NCBI RefSeq assembly: GCF_011059105.1
Contig: NZ_JAALLS010000005.1
Span: forward strand, 62,001-126,000
Source of the DNA: Fodinibius halophilus
GTDB taxonomy: Bacteria > Bacteroidota > Rhodothermia > Balneolales > Balneolaceae
Length of the DNA stretch: 64,000 nt
Reading direction: 5' to 3'
This document shows positions 25,938-35,255 of this stretch, one piece after another; positions within the stretch are counted from its first letter, which is position 1, and each line of letters starts with the position of its first letter. Under the pieces are notes generated by a model. It was not told the origin of the DNA. It saw nothing but the letters and a program-made list of their open reading frames with translations, and did no database searches. The translations under genes and the position numbers were made by a program.

Positions 25938-27707
25938 TTACAACGGCCAGATTTGAGGCACCAAAGATATTGTAATTATGGCTACCATCAAATTTAATGG
26001 GAGACCAATCTTGGTGAAATCAGTGAACTTGTATCCGCCGGGACCATAAACCATCAGGTTGGTTTGATAGCCAATAGGCGTTGAGAAGCTGGCCGAAGCC
26101 GCCATGATAATCGTCATCACAAAGGGCATATAATCTACCCCATAGGATGCTGCCATAGAAATGGCAATGGGAAAAATTAATACTGCAGCTGCATTATTGG
26201 TAACCATCTCTGTTAATATCCATGTGGCCAGGTATACTCCTGCCAATGCTAAATAGGGACTTCCTTTTGCTAAGTGCAGGAATTCTTCTGCCAATACGGT
26301 CGCGGCACCGGTCACCTGAAGAGCGTTCCCCAACCCCAGCGAAGCTGCTATAACAAGTAACACCGACCAGTCGATATAATCTTTGGCAGTAGCCGTTCTG
26401 CAACAGCGGGTGGCGATCATCAGTCCCGCTGCCAAAAAAGAAGCCTGGAACATAGACAGTAAGCCGAAACCAACACTGGCAACCATTCCGCCTAAGATAG
26501 TCCATGCATATCCCGATCGTTCATAATCCGGTGGGCTGGAATCACTGATCCCGCTTATCAAATAATAATCGCTGGAGTTTTTATACTGATCCAAAAAGGT
26601 CGGGTGCGCTTCCAATAGCAGCGTATCACCGGTGTTTAACCGGATATCTCCCACCTTTTCTTTTATTCGCTCACCACTCCGTGAAACCGCGAGTACTACG
26701 GCATCATACTTATTGCGAAATCCACCTTTTTTAATCGTATTACCATTAACAGGATGGCTGGGCGAAACCACTGCTTCAATTAAAAGACGTTCGCGCCGCG
26801 ATGAATTGAGCTTAAAGATCTGATCAGTGGCTGGTGTTAGTCCTTTAATCTGCTGCAGGTCGACAATAGAATCGACTACACCGGTAAAAATCAGACGATC
26901 TTCGGCTCGTAATTCTTGCTCGGGATCAACGGCAGCTATAATATGCTCCTCCCGATATATTTCTGCCAAAAACAGTTCCGGCAAATGGCGAAGCCCAGCT
27001 TCTTCGATCGTTTTACCGGGTAAAGGGCTATCCCCTTGAACAATCATTTCAATAGTATATTCGCGGGGATCCTTGAAGGTATCATATCCTGATCCGCGGG
27101 CAGGCAGTAGTTCATCCCCAAAAAGGGCCAGGTATAAAAAGCCGACGATAGCACAAGGAATGCCAATCAGGGCAGGTTCAAAAATACCAATCGTCTGTGT
27201 CGACACTTCTTCAATGAGTAAGCCATTAACAATAAGGTTAGTACTGGTGCCAATAAGGGTGCACGTGCCGCCAAGAATAGCCGCATAGCTTAAGGGAATA
27301 AGAAGTTTGGAAACCGCAACCTGGTTTTTACGGGCCCAGTCTTCCAAGGCGGGAATAAATGAGGCCACCACGGGAGTGTTATTCAGAAAAGCGCTGACCA
27401 CCATAACCGGTGCCATTATTCGTATCTGGGTCCGGCGAATACTGTTAAACCTGCCCACAATAGTTTCTACCACATATTGAATGGCTCCGGTTTCTTTGAG
27501 TCCGGCCGCTACCACATACAGTGCTGCTACGGTAAGCATCCCCTGATTTGAGAAACCTACAAGGGCCTCCGACGCAGGTACAACCTGGCTTACAATAAGT
27601 GCTGTCAAACCGCCAATAAAGACCACATCAGCCGCTATGCGCGTACCAATGAGTAATACAATACAAGCTAAAATAACGGCTATTACCGTCCATCCGGCAA
27701 GGGTCAT
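25938..27707 (-). CDS. SLC13-family permease with TrkA-C domains, probable sulfate transporter
   Basis: 589 residues. N-terminal membrane half, then two soluble TrkA-C (RCK_C) domains at about 210-375 (GDTLLLEAHPTFLDQ marks the second), then the C-terminal membrane half with WILTEMVTNNAAAVLIFPIA and STPIGYQTNLMVYGPGGYKF. SLC13 proteins are sodium-coupled anion transporters in the cytoplasmic membrane; RCK-containing members include the SAC1/SLT sulfate permeases. With cysQ and cysC next to it, sulfate is the likely substrate (inference). It is a paralogue of the gene upstream. Confidence 0.85.
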   Translation of the reverse strand: MTLAGWTVIAVILACIVLLIGTRIAADVVFIGGLTALIVSQVVPASEALVGFSNQGMLTVAALYVVAAGLKETGAIQYVVETIVGRFNSIRRTQIRIMAPVMVVSAFLNNTPVVASFIPALEDWARKNQVAVSKLLIPLSYAAILGGTCTLIGTSTNLIVNGLLIEEVSTQTIGIFEPALIGIPCAIVGFLYLALFGDELLPARGSGYDTFKDPREYTIEMIVQGDSPLPGKTIEEAGLRHLPELFLAEIYREEHIIAAVDPEQELRAEDRLIFTGVVDSIVDLQQIKGLTPATDQIFKLNSSRRERLLIEAVVSPSHPVNGNTIKKGGFRNKYDAVVLAVSRSGERIKEKVGDIRLNTGDTLLLEAHPTFLDQYKNSSDYYLISGISDSSPPDYERSGYAWTILGGMVASVGFGLLSMFQASFLAAGLMIATRCCRTATAKDYIDWSVLLVIAASLGLGNALQVTGAATVLAEEFLHLAKGSPYLALAGVYLATWILTEMVTNNAAAVLIFPIAISMAASYGVDYMPFVMTIIMAASASFSTPIGYQTNLMVYGPGGYKFTDFTKIGLPLNLMVAIITISLVPQIWPL

Positions 27708-27941
27708 TATATAGTATTTTAGAGTCTCTGTTCTCTTGAGGCCAAAGAAAAAGAATTATAGACTGCTTTCAAATTGAGAATGATTAATAAGGAGAAGAGC
27801 TATAAAGGCATGTACTGCAGAGCGGCATTAACCCCATCCCAGCCCAGAGCATTGGAACGAGATAAAAAACGATCATCGGTCACCACTCACCAACCATTCA
27901 AAATCCAACATTCAACATTTGAAACCCAACATTGCCCCTTC

Positions 27942-29753
27942 CTATAACGGCCAAATTATAGGAACAAGAATAATTACTACCGCCCAAAGTACTAACTGCA
28001 GAGGAAATCCCACCTTAAAGAAATCAGTAAACTTGTAGTTACCCGGTCCATATACCATCAGGTTGGTCTGGTAGCCGATAGGAGTAAGCAGCGACATTGA
28101 AGCAGCAAGGGTGATTCCAATAAAGAGCGGACGTGCATCGAGCCCCTGGGTTTCGGCTATTGAGAGAGCAATGGGGAACATCAAGGCAACAGCACCATTA
28201 TTAGTGATGAGTTCCGTCAGTATTACCGTAACGATGACAATCCCTGCAAGAACCGTTCGCGGCCCGTAAGCACTTGTAAGATCCAACAACCCCTGCCCAA
28301 TAATTACAGCGGTACCACTCACTTCCATCGCCTTTCCCAGCCCCAGTGCAGAACCTATCACTATAAGTACAGTCCAATCAATAGATTTACGGGCTTCACC
28401 GGCCTCAATAACATTGAAGGCCATGAGTACTGCAGCTCCCAGCACCCCTGCCAGGGCGATATGCATAAATCCCATTACTACAGACCCGACAATACCAATC
28501 AGTACAGCAATAGAAATATATAAGTCTTTTCCACCGGGCCGTTCCTCTTTAATCTCGGAAATATCCCCCGGTGCTTCTCCCCCGGCTTCACTGGTAAGAA
28601 AAAAATCTTCAGTATCTTCATATGCGCCCCGGAATCCCCTTCCCGTATCCAAGAGTAACATATCACCGGGATGCAGTACAAACTCTCCCAAAGGTTGATC
28701 AATACGTTCTCCTTTTCTGCGCACACCCGTAACAGCAGCCCCAAATCGTTCTAATAGCTTTGCTTCACCTACTGAAGTTCCAACCAGTCGTGACCCCTCT
28801 TTAACAACGACTTGGTGTAGTTCACGATCTTTTTCGTTACGTCTTATCGTTCTGGGTGGTTGAAATGCCAGCCTTAACCCGGGATAACCGGTAATATTAG
28901 GCTTCTTAGCTGCAATACCGCCCTCAGCAGCATAAAAAAGGTGATCTCCTGAACGTAACTTTTCATCTTCAGGAACGGGAGCAATCTCTTGGTCTTTGCG
29001 ATTTATACGCGAAAGATAAAAGCCAGGAAAAGCGGTAAGCCCGGCTTCTGAAACTTCTTTACCAATTACATCAGCACCATCGGTAATTTCGAGTTCTACC
29101 AACAGCTTTCGTTTTAATTCTTCCTGGATACGAATATCCCGGCGTGCAGGGGTCAGCTTAGGCGAAATAAAAACCAAATAAATGAGCCCGGATATCGCAC
29201 AAGGCACTCCTACCCAAGCCAACTCAAAAAAGGAGAATCCCTCAAAACCATGATCCTGTAACAGTCCGTGCGTAATTAAGTTTGTGCTGGTTCCTATCAG
29301 TGTACACATCCCTCCTAAAATAGCAGCATATGATAGAGGCATTAACAATTTTGAAGCCGGGATATGTTTTTCTTTGGCCCAACTCCTTATCGCTGGGATC
29401 CCCATTGCCACAATGGGTGTATTATTAAGAAAGGCCGAATATGCTGATACACTGGGACAAAGTCGCAACAAAATGCGTTGTACACTTCTGGTTTCACTAC
29501 CCAAAATAAATTCACTGGCCCGATCTAAGGCTCCACTTTTTCGAAGAGCTGCTCCTACCACATATAAACTGCCCAATGCAAACAAGGTGGTATTCCCAAA
29601 CCCCAAGAAAGCCTCCTCCAAGCTTATGACTCCACTTGCAGTTACTAAACCCAAAGCCGTTAACAGCACGGCATCAGGACTCCAGAGGTCCACTGCCAAT
29701 GCAATAAAGGCTAACGTTAATATTCCTAGTATTACAATCTGTTCAAATCCCAT
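27942..29753 (-). CDS. SLC13-family permease with TrkA-C domains, second copy
   Basis: 603 residues with the same layout: membrane half, two TrkA-C domains at about 205-385 (IGKEVSEAGLTAFPGFYLSR; FVLHPGDMLLLDTGRGF), membrane half ending in LLTPIGYQTNLMVYGPGNYKF. NTPIVAMGIPAIRSWAKEKH matches the corresponding part of its neighbour. Sequence differences are spread across the whole length, so the duplication is old and the two may differ in affinity or substrate. It lies 234 bases upstream of the first copy on the same strand. Confidence 0.85.
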   Translation of the reverse strand: MGFEQIVILGILTLAFIALAVDLWSPDAVLLTALGLVTASGVISLEEAFLGFGNTTLFALGSLYVVGAALRKSGALDRASEFILGSETRSVQRILLRLCPSVSAYSAFLNNTPIVAMGIPAIRSWAKEKHIPASKLLMPLSYAAILGGMCTLIGTSTNLITHGLLQDHGFEGFSFFELAWVGVPCAISGLIYLVFISPKLTPARRDIRIQEELKRKLLVELEITDGADVIGKEVSEAGLTAFPGFYLSRINRKDQEIAPVPEDEKLRSGDHLFYAAEGGIAAKKPNITGYPGLRLAFQPPRTIRRNEKDRELHQVVVKEGSRLVGTSVGEAKLLERFGAAVTGVRRKGERIDQPLGEFVLHPGDMLLLDTGRGFRGAYEDTEDFFLTSEAGGEAPGDISEIKEERPGGKDLYISIAVLIGIVGSVVMGFMHIALAGVLGAAVLMAFNVIEAGEARKSIDWTVLIVIGSALGLGKAMEVSGTAVIIGQGLLDLTSAYGPRTVLAGIVIVTVILTELITNNGAVALMFPIALSIAETQGLDARPLFIGITLAASMSLLTPIGYQTNLMVYGPGNYKFTDFFKVGFPLQLVLWAVVIILVPIIWPL

Positions 29754-30008
29754 AAAAAGGAAAAGGGTACAATTTAATAGTATAAATGATTGGGTATGCT
29801 AAGCTTAGCAGCAGTTTGAAAGTCCTTCCAATATGCCGTCTCACTGATTGTCTATTATCGACAATAATAACTACCCTCAAATAAAAGAATTATCCGATGC
29901 TTTCAAACTTCTGTAAAAGCATTTTTTGAACGGTAAATAAGCTTCTCTACAGAACCTTATAATTCCAAGAGCAATGTTGTTAGCCTGTCCAGGTCGCGAT
30001 GACATTAC

Positions 30009-30150
30009 TTTTAAGGGACCTTTGCAAAACCAGGCAGTCATCCTGAATGTAATGAAGAATCTCCCTTCCAACGGCAGCAGATTGATACTGGAGATTCTTC
30101 GACAAGCTCAGAATGACGAAATCAAAGGTTTTGCAAAGCCCTCTTTTAAA
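30009..30150. repeat. MITE-like element, copy 2
   Basis: Ends TTTTAAGGGACCTTTGCAAA (continuing ACC) and GGTTTTGCAAAGCCCTCTTT (continuing TAAA) form imperfect inverted repeats around an interior with GTCATCCTGAATG and ATTCTTCGACAAGCTCAGAA. Length 142 bases, as in the copy at 4644-4786, with the same CTTTGCAAAAC/GTTTTGCAAAG core. No coding capacity. Confidence 0.7.
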
Positions 30151-30183
30151 TAAATGGGAGAGAAAAATCCCCTCTTGAGTGTT

Positions 30184-30241
30184 CTGTTCCAAGGGGTGGG
30201 CTTCCGGCGATTGCCCGGAAGGTCGGGGTTGTTTGGAACAG
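30184..30241. repeat. Nested palindrome
   Basis: Outer arms CTGTTCCAA (30184-30192) and TTGGAACAG (30233-30241), inner arms CTTCCGG (30201-30207) and CCGGAAG (30215-30221). The left arm CTGTTCCAAGGGGTG recurs at about 41912-41926. Confidence 0.6.
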
Positions 30242-30355
30242 GTGACTTACGTATCCCCTCCCCGACGCAGAGCATTGGAACGAGATAGCAGGAGACTGAA
30301 AAGCCGCAGTGGTCAACCGTCAGTTAACTTTACAGCCATTGCAAAGGAAAAAAAG

Positions 30356-32413
30356 TTAGAACTTTAGCCTGGCTTGAATTCCCACTTCACTGCGCGTATC
30401 CCCTTCAACCTGATTTAACCCACTGCCAATAACCTGTTTATCTTCATAAACAGTAATTCCAAACTTAGCCCAGAGTTCCAGGAAATCGAACGGTTCATAA
30501 TTTAACAACGCATACATTCGCTGTCCCTTATCAAAAAGAGCCTGGCTAGCAAAAACGTAGAGCAGATCGTTTTCAAACTGGTATACCCTGGTGTCAAAAC
30601 TTTCGGTATCAAACATTGACAGCCTCGCATCTAGCTGAAGGTTATCGCGAAGCTGAAATCGAATATCCTGGTAAATCAAATACCCAAGCTCCAGTTCTTC
30701 CCCCGCTTGCTTACTTTGCACCAGCTCTCCCCTGCTGCGCAATCGCACTTTGGGATTCACCTGGTATTCCAAATGCGCCCTGTAGGTACTTCGTCGTGAT
30801 GAGCCAAGCCGCTGCTGTTTACGTCCAAAACGATCGGTTACTTCATATTCGTCATCTTCAATCTCACTGCGAAATTGCAAATAGAAATTAAGATTTGATG
30901 AAACCTCTACTTCCGCTTTTCCCAACCAATCGTATCCCTGAGTCGGCTGATTTGTACCAAAGCGTGCACTGGGGAACCGAAACTGATCGAAATACCCAAA
31001 AAGCGTTACTTTATCTCCAATCGTATGTTGTATGCCAAGATAAACTCCCTGTTCATTTTTGGGTTGCCCCGAAACCTCTCCAAATCCATTACCCAAAATA
31101 GACTGAAAATTTTTCTGATAATGTCGGTACGCTAAGGTCATTTCGGTATCTTCTCCTATGCCACTTTCTACACCTGTAATAAAACCCAACCCGCCATTTT
31201 CAGTTCGTGCCGCCTCCCCGAAAACAACAGCCGGTCCTAACAACAACGTATAATCGACTCCAAAAGCGGAATTTTCACGTCCCTCAAAATCATATTGTGC
31301 ATATGCCCTGTCACTTGCTGCAATCACATGATCAAAAGTAGTTTTATAGCCCGTAGCCCCGACTATCCCAAAAGGAAACTCCATCTGGATGTGTCCACCA
31401 TAGAGTTTATGTCCTAAATTATCCTCTTGTCGAAATTCATTGGCTGTTCTTTTATAGCCGTCCGTTCCGGGAAACCGGGTTGTGTCATCACTTATGACGC
31501 TGGCACTACGCCGTCGGTTTGAATAAAAACCCGTAAGCTGCAACTTACCCCCGTAGGTAACAGCCCCGCCCCGGTAAAAGTTTGTTTCCTGGGCCGAGGT
31601 ATAGGGCTTAATTCCCCGACCATTTCTACTTACTGCTCCGATAACATCACTGCCTTTTCCAAAGGCTGCTCCGCTCCAAAGTACCAATCCCTGGCCAAAA
31701 GCAAGACTATAATCTCCGCCTACCAACATTTGTAGCTTCCCATTATCTTCCAGTGCTACATGCCAGCTACGGTGATCAAACTTGGTGGGACCCACCAGCT
31801 GCTCTCCAGGATCTTTTTCCTGCGTTAGATTTAAAGAAATATGGTCACTTTGGTAACCAAATCGTTGATAATACTTGATACGATTCCCCACATATCCCCC
31901 ATCATCCGGGTGTTTATTATACCCTTCTGCCTTTTGAATATCCTGTTGATACCGAGAAAATGCCTGGAACCGCCCATCGGTCGTCCAATACCGGTAATCT
32001 GTAAATAGTGCCTTACTTAATTCTATGCCCCTGCCCGGTGTTACATAGGGTCGCATTTTTTCCAACGTAACACGCCCAATTCCAGAAACTTCATCCAGCT
32101 CATTTACCGTCTCGAACGGTTTAACAGAAGTGCGATAATCAATAATTGCCCGAGCCGTTTTCAGATTTAAACCCGGCACCTGTAATAAGGCATTAATACC
32201 AGCAGAATTAATATTCACCGGATTGGCCGCTAACTCTTGTAAAAGCTGTGTTAATTGTTCTGCATCTGCCCCCGAACTCTGGGGATCGAATACTTCCAGG
32301 GCCTCTTCCAGGTCATCCTGCACCTCCGATTGGGTAGAGTCTTGCTGTTGACCCTGTACTACCAAGGGTCCCAGAAACAGGAGTACGACTATAAAATAGA
32401 ACCTTTGTTGCAT
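30356..32413 (-). CDS. ComEA-like HhH protein with outer-membrane beta-barrel
   Basis: 685 residues from ATG 32413. Signal peptide (FYFIVVLLFLGPLVVQGQ), an acidic stretch, then two helix-hairpin-helix motifs at about 65-125 (VNINSAGINALLQVPGLNLK and FETVNELDEVSGIGRVTLEK) of the ComEA/GspK type. The remaining ~550 residues are aromatic-rich alternating strands ending in QARLKF, as in an outer-membrane barrel. HhH pairs in ComEA bind DNA non-specifically. Function of this Bacteroidota family is not known; DNA binding or uptake is a hypothesis. It follows the PorV-like gene with a TGATG overlap, so both are translated from one message. Confidence 0.8.
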   Translation of the reverse strand: MQQRFYFIVVLLFLGPLVVQGQQQDSTQSEVQDDLEEALEVFDPQSSGADAEQLTQLLQELAANPVNINSAGINALLQVPGLNLKTARAIIDYRTSVKPFETVNELDEVSGIGRVTLEKMRPYVTPGRGIELSKALFTDYRYWTTDGRFQAFSRYQQDIQKAEGYNKHPDDGGYVGNRIKYYQRFGYQSDHISLNLTQEKDPGEQLVGPTKFDHRSWHVALEDNGKLQMLVGGDYSLAFGQGLVLWSGAAFGKGSDVIGAVSRNGRGIKPYTSAQETNFYRGGAVTYGGKLQLTGFYSNRRRSASVISDDTTRFPGTDGYKRTANEFRQEDNLGHKLYGGHIQMEFPFGIVGATGYKTTFDHVIAASDRAYAQYDFEGRENSAFGVDYTLLLGPAVVFGEAARTENGGLGFITGVESGIGEDTEMTLAYRHYQKNFQSILGNGFGEVSGQPKNEQGVYLGIQHTIGDKVTLFGYFDQFRFPSARFGTNQPTQGYDWLGKAEVEVSSNLNFYLQFRSEIEDDEYEVTDRFGRKQQRLGSSRRSTYRAHLEYQVNPKVRLRSRGELVQSKQAGEELELGYLIYQDIRFQLRDNLQLDARLSMFDTESFDTRVYQFENDLLYVFASQALFDKGQRMYALLNYEPFDFLELWAKFGITVYEDKQVIGSGLNQVEGDTRSEVGIQARLKF

Positions 32414-33258
32414 CACCAGGAAATTTTAAAATCCAGGGCCGGACTATATCCCAATACCTGATTCTCGTGGCGCTGTACAGCAATATTAGCACTCCAGGAA
32501 GACATTACATATCCAATACCGGCAGTAAACGTCTGTGGAGAAGTGGTAACCCCGACCCGTCCCTTTAATCCACCAATAATAGCCATTTCTACCCCCGCAC
32601 GATACGATATTGGGAACTGAACATCTTTATAAACATCAGCTGAAAAGAGCGCAATATCTGAAAGGTAATAAGACAACCCGATACTGAGATCACGAGGCAA
32701 CTTTTCATTATTGCGAGAACCATAGGCAGGCTGATTAACATTGGTTGCTTTAGCCCCCAGCCATAAATCAGAAGTAATTGGTGCTGCCACCCCAACATCA
32801 ACTCCCAGGGCCCCGGCAGAACCATTATTAATATCCTGAGCAACATGGCTGTAATTGAGGATGACACCGTAGTGGAACCCCATCAATTCGTTTTTATATC
32901 CCAGCCGAAGCCTATTTTCGTTAAAAAGATCAAACCCATAACGGTGGGCCCCGGCCCCAATCACTCCAAATTCAGTAGGATAAGTAACCGAAACAGCCAT
33001 ATCTGTGACCTCAGAAAATCCAAAATAGCGCACCCCGAAAAAGGCGGCATTGGGGTTCTCTTGCGACATCATCGCGGGATTGGCAAACATCGACCAGCTC
33101 GTTTCTTGTAATGCTGTTGTTGCTTGCCCCATAGCCAGTTCCCGGGCACCTATTACCGCTTGTGCTTTTAAATGCTTACCATAAGCATGGATAAACAGGT
33201 AGCATATAAAAACGATCAGTATATTCTTCGTGTTGAGTTTCTTCAGCTTTTGTATCAT
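32413..33258 (-). CDS. PorV/PorQ-like outer-membrane beta-barrel protein
   Basis: 281 residues. Signal-anchor-like N-terminus ending near YGKHLKAQA, then GARELAMGQATTALQETSWS and FANPAMMSQENP, the conserved opening of PorV/PorQ/FadL-like barrels, then about ten amphipathic strands to the C-terminal FKISW. PorV is a T9SS outer-membrane component, but the family also includes unrelated barrels, so PorV itself is not claimed. The stop overlaps the start of the HhH barrel gene by one base (TGATG), and a DUF4835/PorD-like gene is divergent 43 bases away. Confidence 0.72.
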   Translation of the reverse strand: MIQKLKKLNTKNILIVFICYLFIHAYGKHLKAQAVIGARELAMGQATTALQETSWSMFANPAMMSQENPNAAFFGVRYFGFSEVTDMAVSVTYPTEFGVIGAGAHRYGFDLFNENRLRLGYKNELMGFHYGVILNYSHVAQDINNGSAGALGVDVGVAAPITSDLWLGAKATNVNQPAYGSRNNEKLPRDLSIGLSYYLSDIALFSADVYKDVQFPISYRAGVEMAIIGGLKGRVGVTTSPQTFTAGIGYVMSSWSANIAVQRHENQVLGYSPALDFKISW

Positions 33259-33301
33259 TGCTTACGTACAGTTGCCATATTTTTAAAACAAGATAGCTAA
33301 A

Positions 33302-34219
33302 ATGAGTATTTCTCGTGTACTTTTCCTATTAAAAAAATATTATCTCTTTCTGGCCTTCGTGATACTGCCCTGTTTCGTACAAGCCCAGGAAGTTGAGGCC
33401 GAGGTATCCATAGATCGTAGCCAATTGAGCAGTACTTCGCTGAACTACCTGAATGATCTGCCGAATAAGATTGAGGTTTACATCAACGAATACAACTGGA
33501 TCGACGCCGAGTTTCGAGAGCATGAGCGAATCAAGATGAATATTCAAATTACCCTGCTCAGCGTTGATAGTGACTTTAACTTTGAGGCTCAAATTGTTGT
33601 ACAATCGCGTCGCCCCATTTATAATACAACTCAAGAAACCGTCCTGTTTATCTTTAATGACAGCAACTGGGGATTTACATACACGCCCAACAGCACCTTT
33701 ATCCATGATGAGCTCCAATTTAACCGGCTTACCGGCCTCATCGACTTTTATATCTATACCGTTTTGGGATATGATTTTGATTCGTTCGAACCAATGAGCG
33801 GAACCCCTTACTTCAACCGGGCACAAAATATCATCTCGTTAGCCCAAAGTACTTCTGCAAGCGGATGGGCGCGAAGCAGTAATAACCGGCGTAATCGCGT
33901 ACAACTTATCAACAACTTGCTAAGTGCTAATTATGAAGGATTTCGTACCGCAGTATACCAGTACCATCGCAAAGGACTTGACACCTTTGTCAACAATCCC
34001 CCAAAAGCCCGACAATATGTATTAGATTCCTTAGAAAAGATTCGACAGGCCCAACGAAAAACATCATCCAACCTCGTATTCGATACCTTCTTCAATGCCA
34101 AGTACCGCGAGATAGTCGCTATCTTTGAAGATGCCGACCCACAAGTTCGTCTCGAAGCCTATAACTTACTTTCAGATATTGATCAGGGACACCTTAGCGA
34201 ATATCAAAAACTGCAATAA
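33302..34219 (+). CDS. DUF4835/PorD-like secreted protein
   Basis: 305 residues. A signal peptide ends at FVQAQ. The body matches DUF4835: NDLPNKIEVYINEYNW, then QITLLSVDSDFNFEAQIVVQ, RPIYNTTQETVLFIFND and FYIYTVLGYDFDSFEPMSGT. The Porphyromonas member PorD is linked to type IX secretion. It is periplasmic or outer-membrane-associated. It is divergent from a PorV-like gene, which supports a shared role in the outer membrane, and the same genome exports YDILGR-tailed proteins encoded 12 kb downstream. Confidence 0.82.
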   Translation: MSISRVLFLLKKYYLFLAFVILPCFVQAQEVEAEVSIDRSQLSSTSLNYLNDLPNKIEVYINEYNWIDAEFREHERIKMNIQITLLSVDSDFNFEAQIVVQSRRPIYNTTQETVLFIFNDSNWGFTYTPNSTFIHDELQFNRLTGLIDFYIYTVLGYDFDSFEPMSGTPYFNRAQNIISLAQSTSASGWARSSNNRRNRVQLINNLLSANYEGFRTAVYQYHRKGLDTFVNNPPKARQYVLDSLEKIRQAQRKTSSNLVFDTFFNAKYREIVAIFEDADPQVRLEAYNLLSDIDQGHLSEYQKLQ

Positions 34220-34401
34220 ATACCCACAAATAGATAAAAGACTTTCTACTCTCTTTTTGATAACTTGCAACACTTTTTCATAACTATCTAGAATTAAAAT
34301 AAACAGCAAACTCACAACTGAACATTTAAGCTCAGGTTTTGTATATTCTTCGCCTGATGATCTGAAACTTTTCCCATAATAACTGAAAATATTTTCATCG
34401 C

Positions 34402-35172
34402 ATGAAATTTTACGTCTGTATAAAACAAGTTCCCGATGTTGATGCCCCCATCCAGATTAAGGATGGCAAACTTATCCAAGACACCGACCGCATGGTGCTC
34501 AATGCCTATGATGCTTCGGCTGTTGAAGAAGCACTGGTACTCAAAGAAGAGCACGGCGGCGAAGTGGAAGTAGTGCTCGTCGGGCCCGACAAGGCCAAAG
34601 AAACGATCCGAAAAGCACTGGCCATGGGAGCCGATAAAGCGACCCATATTGCTACCAGTGGTGACGAAGATTACGATTCTGCCACATACGCAAATATTTT
34701 AGCTACTTTCTTTTCTGATAAGGAGTACGATGTAATTTCATGTGGTAAACAGTCTCAGGATACTGATGCCGGGCTGGCAGGAAGTATGCTGGGCGAACAC
34801 CTGGACCTGCCGTATGCAACGAATGCTGTAGGGCTTGAAGCCGAAGAAGGTACATTGGTAGTGAAACGTCAGGGCGATGCCGGACAAGAGATCATCGGCC
34901 TCCCTACTCCCTGCCTGGTAACATGCTCTAACGATATGAACGAGCCACGCATCCCCAGCCTTAAGGGCATTATGCAATCCAAACGTAAGCCGGTAGAAGA
35001 TGTGGCACTCAGCGACTTGGATATTGATGAATCCAGCCTGCAGCCCAAAACCAAGGTAACCGGTCATATGGAGAAGCCGGAGCGCGAACCCGGTCAAAAG
35101 TTTGAAGGCGAACCAGAAGAGCTTGCTCAGAAGGTTGCCACCCTACTTGATGAAGAAGAAAACGTTATTTAA
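34402..35172 (+). CDS. fixA: Electron-transfer flavoprotein beta subunit
   Basis: 256 residues. MKFYVCIKQVPDVDAPIQI, DRMVLNAYDASAVEEAL and KALAMGADKA are typical of EtfB/FixA, as is the nucleotide-site region CGKQSQDTDAGLAGSMLGEH. It pairs with the alpha subunit to carry electrons from acyl-CoA dehydrogenases (or, in bifurcating FixAB, from NADH) to the FixC quinone oxidoreductase. It is the first gene of a four-gene fixABCX set. Whether NADH binds cannot be settled: the motif here differs from the GRQAIDGDTAQ of well-known bifurcating forms. Confidence 0.93.
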   Translation: MKFYVCIKQVPDVDAPIQIKDGKLIQDTDRMVLNAYDASAVEEALVLKEEHGGEVEVVLVGPDKAKETIRKALAMGADKATHIATSGDEDYDSATYANILATFFSDKEYDVISCGKQSQDTDAGLAGSMLGEHLDLPYATNAVGLEAEEGTLVVKRQGDAGQEIIGLPTPCLVTCSNDMNEPRIPSLKGIMQSKRKPVEDVALSDLDIDESSLQPKTKVTGHMEKPEREPGQKFEGEPEELAQKVATLLDEEENVI

Positions 35173-35255
35173 TGAACAGCATATAATGAGCCCGATCTGC
35201 TTGTAGCTCATCCGTTGTTCCCCAAGAATTTAGAACGAAAAAACAATTTCCTACA

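Larger units (their letters stand above)
29754..30355. repeat. Intergenic region, 602 bp, with two inverted-repeat structures
   Basis: No gene is supported. It contains a MITE-like element (30009-30150), a nested palindrome (30184-30241) and a copy of the GCAGAGCATTGGAACGAGAT module (30263-30302). Before 30009 nothing is recognised. Confidence 0.65.

Noticed and set aside
30356-33258. Natural-competence operon
   Set aside because: Only the HhH motif points to DNA; no ComEC, DprA or pilus motor gene is nearby.
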